This document shows positions 54,335-64,000 of a stretch of 64,000 nt of DNA, one piece after another (position 1 is the first letter of the stretch; every line of letters begins with the position of its first letter). Below the pieces are notes generated by a model that saw only the letters and a program-made list of their open reading frames with translations, did no database searches and was not told where the DNA came from. Origin of the DNA: Macrothele yani (lineage: Eukaryota > Arthropoda > Arachnida > Araneae > Macrothelidae). The stretch lies in the NCBI GenBank assembly GCA_039090855.1, contig CM077024.1, forward strand, positions 66,776,594 to 66,840,593, in the 5' to 3' direction. The position numbers were made by a program, and so were the translations under genes.

Positions 54335-57300
54335 AACAACAACAAAAATGCAAAGGTAGAAAGTATCAGTAGTGTGATGGTATGTACTGTATATGGACGA
54401 GTGATAAGATAGTGATGAGATTTGTGATCTCGCACATCTGTCTAGTCCAAGGTAAAAAATAACAACCTGTTTTTCTAGGAATAAATATATTTTTTAGAAT
54501 GGAGGAAGAGAGAGAGAAGTATGCAGTTATTATCTTCCCCATATTTTTTTGACCTTTTGACCTGATTTCATAGTTGTACTTTACATTGGCGAAAGTTTAC
54601 AAATTCTGAAACATTTTTATTGCTACGCTTACAGTTGTTGAATTATAAAGAAGAAATAAACTAATCTTACAATTTTATGAAGAGAATTTCTGGTGCTCAA
54701 ACGCACAAAACATACCGAATAAGCAATATTAGTGAAAATACCGAAGCGTTGATTTGGATATCGACTACCAGAGCTAGTCACGACGATCGTTTTAGTAAAG
54801 ATGGAATACTTGTGCTGAGTTGATGATAATCAAACTGAGCGCAAATATTTTATCTTTACTACTGCACACACAAAAAATACACACGTACACAGAATATATA
54901 CAAATATAGAAATACGTTTGCCATTTTATTTTACCCGAAAAGTTAGAAATATAACAGTAACTAAAATGGTGTTTTATATTTCAAGTACGTTATTATTTGA
55001 TAATAAATGGTGCACTTAAGAAAACTTTGTACTCAAGGTTTAAAAGTTTTCCATGTTTTCTTGTTCCTCCTGAGAATTTCGAATATTGTAACTACAAACT
55101 AGAATATTTTTACTAATGTCTTCCCATTTTCTTTTCCTCGTTTAATACATGTAGATAGATGATGAATGCCATAACTCATTCAACGCAAATAAATGAACGA
55201 AAAGGTGGAAAATAATAAAAATAAAGAACTGAAAAGGACATGAATAAAAAGGAGGCATCGATAGTGCTTGTTTTACCCCCGGGTGGATTGAAAATGCGAG
55301 GCTGAATTTTTCATTCTTTTTTTTTTTCACCGTTCAGTGCGTCTGCAGCTGGTTGGTTCTCATGGTTGGGTCGCAAGTCGGCGCTGCTGCTATGGCAGGG
55401 GACTTGCCCCTGCAGAGGACTGCCAAACATTGGTATTCATGACCACAAACAAATAAGACCGGCAATTCAGTTCTCGACAAACCTAAACGGAACACCTAAA
55501 ATACATAGGTATTCTTCCGGGTGCTAAGCTATATCACACCGAAACGAACGCGAGATACACACGGGGGCATGAAAAACTAAATAAAAATGGAGGAGATGGG
55601 AAGGATGATTCATGTTTCGAAGGAAACAAACCTCTAACCGGATGAAAGAAATGAACGAACAAAACAGCGCAGAAACTTCAGGGCTACTTTTGAATTGTAT
55701 ATATACCAAATATTCATGTAATTCCTGGTAAATAGAATTAAAAACATTAAACTCGAAGAACTGACTCCAAGAAACTTTACATCAGTTGATTTCGTTGCGT
55801 TTCTAAAAAAATGGAAAGAATAACAAACGCAATACGAGCAGGGCTACTTGTGATCAGGGCTACTCTTGTGATCAGTCACTCATTACGAGCTGTTAATTTT
55901 AAAGAAGGTCTTAAAAAAAATAGAGAAATTCTCCTAGCACCTACCAATTCATTAAAATGTCTTCAAAAATGTCCTTCCCCCAAATGGAAATAAATAAAGT
56001 TTACATAAAGTGTATTCAAGAAAGCGCTCATCTGTACCAGAAATTAAAAAAAAAATTAGACAGTGAGCTTGGAAAGCCTTAAAAAATGACAAATTTTAAA
56101 AATCACAAACAAACAGAAAGAAAAGCTAAAGCCCAACAATTTTGGAAAAACCAAAAGACCCGAAGAGTCCCAAGGGAAGGCTAGTTAACTAGGAGACAAC
56201 AAGCGTCTTCTTTTATTGCGTGAGAAAAGATTTTTCAGCTTGAGAAGTGCTTCATAAATTTATTCCTCATCTGAAGAGGAAGAGGACCTTTCCTAGCCTT
56301 CTAAGAGAGTCATCACGAATTTTACTTTGAATGGGTATTGAGCTTGCTTTGCTACGAGAGCTATAAACGATATATTTAAAATGTTTCATAGTGACTGAAA
56401 TTTTGGCTGTTTAAATGAGTAGTTGCAACAGAGAGAGAGAGAGGGGGGGGGTGAGAGAAGGAAGAGCGTGAGAGAAAGGGAGGTAGAGAGGAAGAGGTCA
56501 TTTTATACCTTTGACAATGGCGATGGCATCTTTGAAAAGCTGCCTTTATTACACTGATGGAATTCTTGAGCACGAAGTAAAAAAAACATTTGTTCATTTC
56601 ATGGAAAGTTCCTTAGCCCTTTACAAAGGCAGAGCGTTTCTGTAAAGTAGGCATTCTTACCGTCACACAAATCGAGATGTTTTAGAGTTATTGATATGCT
56701 TTAGCGTTAGATGCATTGGAATTCTCCGAATCAAAAAGACGTAAGAGTTCGTTAGAACTCAATAAAAAGCTCGCTTTGGAAGAGAACTGAAGCACCATCA
56801 CAATTCACCACAATGTATGAACTACTTTTCTACTATTCAAAAGTAACAGTGACTGATACTCTTTCAGTAACTTTCTTATTGATACTCTTTCAGTAACTTT
56901 CTTTCTGATACTCTTTCAGTAAAGTAATAGTGCCTTTTACTCTTTCTGCATTATAACAACCCAACTAGACATTGATTGTAGAACTTTAAAACACAAAAAA
57001 TAAAAATGAATTATAAAGCTCTTCACTGAATGAATTACGCTACCTTTCTTTTTCTATATCCACAAAGTACTTGTGCATGCACTTTAACTTTTTTCACCCG
57101 TGAATAAATTCGGGAGGAGTTAATTATGCAGGATGAGCCTTAGAGCTGGAAACGTATTGGTCCTGTCCGTTTGCCATCTTTATCTCGATAACAGTGAATG
57201 AAAAAAAAAAAAAATCAAGGAAACTGATCAATAAAGGGATACCCTGCAAATGATAACATTATTAATCAAGCTTGCCTGGTCATTAAATTTTGATTTTATT

Positions 57301-57840
57301 TAGAAAGTCATTAGATTTTCATGATAGCCTGAATCAAAAACAGAAATATTTAATATTACAAATCGTTAAATAAAAGAAAACTGCAATAAGTAATAGATGT
57401 ACCAGTTGAATAATGAATGAAATATGTCATCAAATAAATTAATTAAATATGTAAGTAAGCAAATTTCAAATTTTCCCCCACTCTAGGATGTATTTATGCT
57501 CATTTTTCAGTGCATGAAAAACACAGTAGGATTAGATTTCTCAGCTAGACTAATGTGTGGATGTACTTTTAACTGCGTTTCCTTATCCAAACTGCAGTAA
57601 TATCTTTTTTAGGCCAAATATCTGATTTTCGGCGCGAAGGCCAGACCTCACAATAGTGCACCAAGAACGTTACAAATAAATAAACATGGAAACTCGGGAC
57701 GAGTTCAGTATGCAAAAACACAGTCATTTAGCATCCAATTTAAGGGTTGAATTCGCGGCGGAATTTATTGAATAAAATTGACTAATGAAACCACTATACA
57801 TTATAAATCAACTTAGAGCTTTGAAAATGTTGATGTTAGC
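54335..57840. other. Unassigned AT-rich DNA
   Basis: No gene or transposon recognised over 3.5 kb. One short tandem repeat is present: a 26-bp unit tgatactctttcagtaactt repeated three times at 56854, 56880 and 56906. A GA-rich stretch is at about 56430-56495, and A runs at about 56046-56056 and 57200-57213. Confidence 0.55.
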
Positions 57841-57849
57841 TGTGTGCGT

Positions 57850-58110
57850 AGAAGACCGAGATATAACCCCCTCTCCCTCTTTATAATAATAGCTTAGAAG
57901 CTTTTAATGCAGCCGCCCGCCCCTTCTAGCACTGGGGAGGTCTCTTTTTAAGCAGTAATTATCCGCCCAGCATCTTTAAGGCCGAGGGCACTCTCGGCTT
58001 CACCTTTATCAAAGGGAGAGGTGGAGACGGGATTTGCCAAAAAACCTGGCCTTTTACCGAGGGTCAAGCTTTTAAAGCGGTGTCTGTAATTCACACTTCT
58101 TGGTCATACT
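57850..58110. other. GC-richer non-repetitive block, possible regulatory DNA
   Basis: Between long AT-rich stretches, this 250-bp block is GC-richer, not repetitive within the window, and holds recognisable factor-type words: tttataataatag (MEF2/Hox-like), gcagtaattatc (homeodomain-like) and tttatcaaaggg (TCF-like). The adjacent frame 58100-58285 has no known motif. Regulatory function is only a possibility. Confidence 0.25.
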
Positions 58111-58649
58111 TAGCGGTTACTTAGGTGAAGAAAATCTTAAATCACGTTTTCAGGGAACTGGTATATCTTTCTATGGGTGGCTTTATACACAACAGGGTGT
58201 GATCGTGATGAAACGCGGCCCACGGATTTTTACCGTTTCCTTGCGAAATCATATTCCTCATGTTATGAGCATCGCGCAGAATTAGAGACCTTCTCTATAC
58301 CGAACAAACGAATGTAAACAATTTCAACATCTTATTGATTTACAATTTTTAAAGGTCATCGTTTGGAGTGGTTGGGGTTTAATCTGATGCTGTGACTCTG
58401 TCCCGTTTGAAAGAGGTATAATATCGGCTTTTAAGGAAATGAACAACCTTTAACCTTTACGAGGACCTTATTCTGTAGGTTACAACCAAAAATTGCTTTC
58501 AAAAACTAGAAATAATTGCTAAGAATACATACAACATTGCGACTGCGGGCGGTATCTCTCAAACAATAAGTTACTGTCCATTCTCGGATCGTGGATGGGC
58601 AAGACATTTCACGAGCGGCGTTAAACCTTTGTATTCTTTGAATGTTATA

Positions 58650-59952
58650 CACCGAGTGATCCCTGAAGTATGACCACCCCTATGAAAAGTGGATGCGGTC
58701 ACTGCCACCTGATTTCCGAGACAGCGCGATTAGTCGATCGACGCAGCATATAAAAGGTGTGAGTGAAGCAGAATTCGGAGCCTGATGGGTAAACGGAAGG
58801 ATTTGTCGGACTTTGAGAAAGGAAAGATTGTGGGAGCTCAGATTTTCCAAACAGCTGAACTGGTGGGTTGTTTGCTAGCCGCCGTAGTTAAAGTGTATTA
58901 GGACTGGGTTGAAAATGTTCAAACAACGACCCGGCAAAAAAACTGCATAGGTCAGCGAAAGGTTGATGTGATAGGCGAGAGCCGGGTTCGACGTCTTGTA
59001 TAGGCCAACAGACTGTTCGACAGTTGACTAGTGGGCCGTTGAACGCCGCACCTGGACTACGGAATGGCACGACATTGTCTTCTCCGACGAATCCCGCTTC
59101 TTCCTGCAACACCACGATGGTCGGATCCGCGTGTGGCGGCACCGCAGCGAGAGACTGTATGATTATGCATCGCCTTAGCGGTCCGTCAAAATGTGGTTTC
59201 TTCTTTGGGGTCTATTATCTCATTGTTTGCTGTAATGATAATGATCCTATTAGTGTGGGAGGCTCTTGTGGTGAAATTAAGAGTAGGGGAGGTTATCATA
59301 TTTCTGGATCAATAGAATGGGTGCACGACATCCCTCCATGCATCGCCTTACCAGTCCGTCGCCTGGCGTTATGGTTTGGGGTGCAATTGGATATGACACC
59401 CGCACTTTTCTGGTACGCATCACCGGTACACTCAACAGCCACCACTACATCTCCGACGTTTTGGAGCCTGTAGTCCTCCCTTACCTGCAGGACCTGCCAG
59501 TGGCCACGTTTAAACAGGGCAATGCGCGCCCGCACGTGCACGCATCGTGCAACAATTCTTCACGGCCCACCAGGTTACACTGCTGCCGTGGCCCACCTGT
59601 TCTCCTGATATGTCACCCATCGAACACGTCTGGTCGCTGATCGGCAACCGAGTGGCCCGGCAAGCACCACCCGCGGCTACGCCTGATGAACTGCGGCAAC
59701 GTGTCGAAGCAGCCTGGAACGACACACCCCAAGCCCACATCCAAAGCCTCTTTCGTTCGATGCCGCGGCGTGTGGCGGCAGTTATTGCTAGCCATGGGGG
59801 CCGCACGAACTATTGATGTCTGCGTGTTCCGCAAGTCGCACGGGCCTGTAAGCTCAATCGTTTCATCTTTGTATCTATTGTTATGTGTCCCGTAAATCTG
59901 GATTTGCTATCTCGTGTCCTTCTTGGTGTTGCATTTTGGGTGGCCAGCAGTG
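58650..59952 (+). mobile_element. Tc1-like element with internal insertion
   Basis: Flanked by TA at 58648-58649 and 59953-59954. The ends are imperfect: left caccgagtgatccctgaagt ... accaccc, right reverse complement cactgctggccacccaaaat, so only cac-g-tg and the ccaccc block agree. Contains about 170 bp extra DNA between near-identical 21-bp direct repeats (59167-59187 and 59340-59360). Confidence 0.75.
58784..59816 (+). pseudogene. Tc1-like transposase pseudogene (middle Asp changed to Gly)
   Basis: The start near 58784 gives MGKRKDLSDFEKGKIVGAQI, then a decayed HTH. Part of the linker and second HTH are missing: reading passes from RVRRLV to WNGTTLSS-like sequence. The first Asp is intact in IVFSDESRFFLQHHDGRIRV (about 59075-59135). 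After the internal insertion, GVMVWGAIGYDTRTFLVRIT and HHYISDVLEPVVLPYLQDLP lead to FKQGNARPHV, where Gly replaces the second Asp. A frameshift follows, and the last frame (59547-59816) carries SPDMSPIEHVWSLIGNRVAR with the Glu and the C-terminus FRSMPRRVAAVIASHGGRTN. Confidence 0.87.
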
Positions 59953-59954
59953 TA

Positions 59955-62228
59955 TATGAGTAAATGCTTTAATATAGACGAGTAAAGAAAACAAGGGTAA
60001 TCATTAAACGAAGTAAAGAAGCAAGAAATGACATTGATACTAGGAACCTCTCTGTTTTTCTGATTGCGTTGACGAAACTGTCGACAACATCACACACCTG
60101 AGTAGTCTTCCGGAAATTTGTAGGATTATCTATTAGATATTGTAAGGGATGGAGAGCCTTCAATTTTCTATTTCAACAGATTAGTCTTAGATAATTCAAA
60201 ATATAATATTTTTCAGCATCTCATCTAAATTTGTAAGTATACACTTGATGCACGTGTCAGAGCTAGTAATTAAACACCAAACTGCAAAAGCTGTTTGATT
60301 CGCCATAAAGGAAAATTTAGCGTGCTCTGATATTCGACCTCTTGTTATTGTGAGTATACTGAGCTCCAGAGGACATTCCAAACCAAATTACTTTAACTAT
60401 ATAAGAATGAAATGGTATTGTGAGATAAGTAACTTAGTTCTCGTACGATTGGTTTCAAAAATGTGACATGGATGTAACGTTTCTGATATCTTAGTGTTTC
60501 AAAAACAGGGAGTGTGTACTCCATTAGAAAGATGATCATTATCTACTTCTGTTAGGGAATCTAGGAAACATGCACTTGTGTTTGAATGCTTAAACAGAAC
60601 TTCCAGCCTTTTCAAAATGTGTTAACACATACACGCACGCACATCATATTTGTAGATATGAAAAAGCACAATGTTGCGGAATAGGTAGCAACACTGCATT
60701 TGCTACTTCACAGCTCTAAAGATTCAAAGATGACTTTTTTATATTCATAGTTCACGCTAGAGGAATAACGAAGCACCTCTGCGATTTTAAAACTTAAAAA
60801 TAATTGCCAGATGTCTGCAGATGACTCCAGTAAACGACTTCTTTTTATTGCTTAAAGTTTAGACTAGTTGTGTAGAAATCGTGTAGAAGGAATATCTCTT
60901 GATGCAATAACTCTCGGGCCATGAAAATGACACCGTACCCAATCTCGGAGTTAAGGAATGGTTGTCAGTAGCCATCTTTCGAAAACTGGCATGGTATAAC
61001 ATTCCGACACCACAAACCCTGCACAAAATTTTATTGTTTCTACACTGATGTAAGACATATTACTCATGAAATTATGTAGAAGTAGTTCAAATTTTGCCAC
61101 CTTATTTTAAAACTATTTTAACTGAATTAGAGTTTCGTTTTGCAATTATATCAAATACAGAAGGTAGTTAAAAAAAAGACTGAAAATTTGAAATGGGAAA
61201 GAAGAAGAAAACCAGTGTTTTGCGCAGTTAAAGATCAAGGTCTCGAATTTACGACGCTGAATCTATTCATGGAAATATTTCTGCATACCACGAATTTTTC
61301 GGTGTCCCACGGAGCGTGCAAAAAAGTAAGTAAAGTCAAATAATACTGATAGCATCAATGTCATATGTGATGCAATGGGTGCGTGTTGTCGAGTGTCTAA
61401 TCGAAGATGTTCAAGTTGAAAGTCGATCTCAATTAATGGCCCACTTGAAGATCGTATTGCGCCACCTATCCATCCATCCATCCGGTTCTCCACGTAACGA
61501 CACACTCCACTGATTGGATAATTTATCAAGCGGAAAGCTTTCGCAGAAGACAAGGAAACAACTCATTAGATGGCGATGAAATGTTTGCAATATGCAGTAG
61601 CAATGAGACAGAAAAACAGACGTCCTGCATAAAGATTAAAACAAAATCATGGCGGGAATATTTCAGGATTCATCGCCTTGAGAATTCGGTTGAGTAGGTG
61701 AGTTGGGAAGGGCAAACCAAATGCTTTGATTGCTATGAAGGACTACAATTAATTTTGCTCCCAAGCTCATCGCTGGCATTTAATGTGCCTTATTTTTTAT
61801 TTTTCCAATTAGACTTTATAATTTCGAATACTCTTCGTAGACTATGTTATAATTTGTCTCCAAAAATAATGAATGAGCCCAAAAGGTACAAGCGTTTAAG
61901 ATGAAAGGATTAGAAGTACCCCAATTGTTGCAACCCCTTGCCATTCGTTTGGGTAGCAGACATGCTTCGAGCAGCTAAGTATCGTATGCATTGCTTCAAG
62001 GGATCGTAGGAGGTCTTTTGGGATGTGACTGATGCATTCTCAATTTCGGGCTTAAAGGCTACAAACAAAGCTAGTTAGTTTCAACACCTGGTACATATCT
62101 GGAATAATGTAGGTGCCATTTTTTCCTACACAAGCAGGGGTAATACCGCTTTCTCCCCTCCCCATTTTTTTTCTTGAGGAGGAATTTGGAAAACAGCACC
62201 AACACCTTTTTTCATAGCAATTTAATAC
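59955..62228. other. Unassigned AT-rich DNA
   Basis: No gene or repeat recognised apart from short simple tracts, such as ccatccatccatcc near 61470. Frames of 60-96 codons occur by chance. Confidence 0.55.
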
Positions 62229-62230
62229 GT

Positions 62231-62258
62231 GTATATATATATATATATATATATATAT
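62231..62258. repeat. (TA)n microsatellite
   Basis: About 14 TA units immediately upstream of the RTE 5' region. Confidence 0.95.
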
Positions 62259-64000
62259 GGGATGTAAGGTCAGGTGATGCGTAACATCACAGCCTCTCCT
62301 TGACAAATGTCAACCCCGCCTTCTCGTGGTACATCCTGTTCCCACTAAAGGGGCTCTGGCGACCGCCAATAGCGGTATAACTATACCATCGGGATTAGAG
62401 GAAATGCTATCCCACACTCACCAACCCGCTTGGCCAGCGTAGTGAGTTATGGCCAAACCCTCCAAAATGACACCGCAACTTAAATCTTGGCCCTCAGTCT
62501 CCGGCAGCAGGAATGTACCTGGCCAAGGCAGCGGCCCGTGCGACATGAAGGCAGAGGGTGCTAGGAATCCCCGGAGAACCAAGCTAGGCTGCTATCTGAT
62601 GCTGACCTTGGCTAAGTATAATGGACGCTCCCTATCTTCTGATTCAAGGCTTCTTGAATTGGAAGAGCAACTACAAAGGATCAAGTTGGACATCGTCGGG
62701 CTAAGTGAGGTAAGGAGAAAAGGAGAAGATCTCATTGAACTGAAAAGTGGACATCTCTTCTACTATCGTGGGACTGATACTGGCAGAACTAGTGGTGTTG
62801 GATTTATAATAAACAAGAAACTGAAGGATAAACTTGTAGAAGTTGAAAGTTCCTCTGACAGAGCTGCACGACTCGTCATCCAACTTTCGAGAAGATACCA
62901 GACTCAGATTATTCAAACTTATGCACCCACCACAAGTCATCCTGAAGAAGAAATTGAAGAATTTTATGAGGAAATTCGTCATCTAAATAATAAAAGTAAG
63001 CAGCACTTGAAGATAATTATGGGAGATTTCAATGCAAAAATAGGGCAACGGCAACAGAATGAAACTTCAGTAGGTAAATTCGGTCACGGCAACAGAAACC
63101 AGAATGGAAATACTCTCGTAGAGTCTGCAGAGGCATAAGGGTTTTTCATCTTGAACTCCTTTTTCAAGGAAAAGTCACACAGGAAATGGACATGGAGACA
63201 TCCAAATGGGACGACAAGTGAAATTGATTTTATTATGTGTAACAAAAAATTCGTCATAGAAGACTGCAGTGTGCTAAACAAGTTCAACACAGGTAGTGAC
63301 CATAGATTGGTGAGATGTAAGATGCACCTCAACACTAAACTCGAACATAGCAAGCTCATAAGACAAACAAAATGTTTTGACATAACCAACCTTAAAAAAC
63401 ACCATAATACCTTCAAGTTGGAACTGAAGAACAGATTCTCTGCTTTAAAAGGCCTAACATCGGAAGAAGTGGATATTTCTGATGTTAACAGAAAAGTAAC
63501 CAAAGCTCTTATAGAAACAGCAACAAAATTAGTTGGATCTAAGAACAAGTTGCATGTGAACAAATTATCAGGAAAAACCAAAATGTTTATGCAAAAAAGA
63601 AGAGAGATGAGGACAACTAAAGAAGATGTGACTTCCAAAGTGGAATATATAGAGCCATGCAAGACAGTACGAAAAAGTATCACTGAAGACGTAAGGAAAT
63701 TCAACTGTGAACTAGTAAGGAAAGCAACTGAAAACAACCAAAGCCTAAAGATAGTAAAGGGACATCTCAGTAAGGGAAGAAAACAGATTATGGCACTGGG
63801 AAAAGAAGATGGTTCTGTAACAAGAAATAGAGGCGAAATTTTGACAAGAGTGAAAGATTTCTACTCCAAATTATATGAAAGGGATGATACATGTACTCCA
63901 GACATCATGAAAGGTACCAGTACCAGAGTTCTTCCAGTCCTCCCAGCAGAAGTTGCACATGCAATCAAGAACATGAAGCGGGGAAAAGCTCCAGGAGAAG
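62259..64000 (+). mobile_element. RTE-type LINE, 5' half, continues past window
   Basis: Begins just after a TA microsatellite with a GC-richer 5' UTR (gggatgtaaggtcaggtgat ...) that leads into the ORF at 62449 and runs to the window edge at the start of the reverse transcriptase domain. Four other RTE fragments here come from the same or related families. As the only copy with its 5' end, it is the reference for reading the others. Confidence 0.9.
62449..64000 (+). pseudogene. RTE LINE polyprotein, AP endonuclease and linker, one stop
   Basis: The start at 62449 (MAKPSKMTPQ) is the first ATG after the 5' UTR. The apurinic-type endonuclease is complete by motif: N58 in KYNGRSL, E87 in GLSEVR, Y158 in QTYAPT, D193 and N195 in IMGDFNAKIG, then RKWTWRHPNGTTSEIDFIMC (Asp in ID) and GSDHRLV (catalytic Asp-His). 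These nick target DNA to prime reverse transcription. A single TAA at 63136-63138 (after VESAEA, where the family has a codon) interrupts the frame; downstream, the same frame is open for 287 codons to the window edge, ending in IKNMKRGKAPG, the entry to the RT domain. Otherwise intact, so a young copy. Whether the RT is complete cannot be seen. Confidence 0.92.

Noticed and set aside
60890..61010. 5S rRNA-like sequence
   Set aside because: Only a short phrase (caatctcggagttaagg) recalls the 5S internal promoter; the rest does not fit length or structure.

Overview
The window reads as non-genic DNA from a repeat-rich animal genome. It is AT-rich, has many simple repeats, and shows no open frame that looks like a host protein gene, no spliced gene model I can support, no rRNA and no confident functional tRNA gene. 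What is recognisable is nearly all transposable-element debris: eight Tc1-like elements, a mariner, a mariner-like element of the kind with a DUF4817-type N-terminus, a pogo/Tigger-like remnant, two hAT transposase remnants plus hAT-like ends, five RTE-type LINE segments, a CR1/Jockey-like LINE 3' end, tRNA-headed SINEs, a foldback MITE and a miniature LTR element. This mix, and the flavour of the Tc1 proteins, suggest an arthropod. A chelicerate such as a spider is my guess from memory of similar transposases, not something the sequence proves.

Layout. 1-5.4 kb: unrecognised DNA with a pogo/Tigger-like remnant at 2.1-3.0 kb and GC-rich hAT-like termini near 5.3 kb. 5.4-18.3 kb: five Tc1-like elements (5.4, 8.4, 11.1, 14.4 and 17.1 kb), two RTE fragments meeting head to head at 13.5 kb, and a SINE at 16.3 kb. 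19-28.5 kb: a SINE, a DUF4817-type transposase remnant split by a 586-bp TRIM-like LTR element at 23.0 kb, a CR1-like LINE tail, a SINE fragment, a perfect hairpin, a GCCCG-rich hAT-like element and another SINE. 29-36 kb: a hAT remnant split by a Tc1-like element, a SINE, a Tc1-like element split by a SINE, and an internally deleted mariner. 37.9-40.3 kb: an RTE endonuclease fragment, a 30-bp minisatellite grown from that fragment's own codons, and a hAT pseudogene with its 3' terminus. 41.5-48.3 kb: an inverted SINE pair, a foldback MITE, an LTR-like tRNA-bearing segment and a Tc1-like remnant. 50-64 kb: an RTE 3' end, a purine-skewed degenerate repeat field with large palindromes, a Tc1-like element at 58.7 kb, and a nearly open 5' half of an RTE LINE that runs off the window.

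The most interesting object is the TRIM-like element at 23040-23625. It has two 163-bp LTRs, a 4-bp target duplication, a lysine-tRNA-type primer binding site, a purine tract, only 260 bp of interior, and a 72-nt tRNA-like domain with Pol III A and B boxes inside each LTR. A second LTR-like sequence at 45078 repeats the same start motif, the same spacing and a tRNA-like domain of equal length. This resembles in logic the plant Cassandra TRIMs, which carry 5S rRNA sequence in their LTRs. The second notable object is the 30-bp minisatellite at 38062-38442, which is a ten-codon piece of the RTE endonuclease amplified in frame about twelve times. All reading was by eye; no alignment, fold or database search was run.
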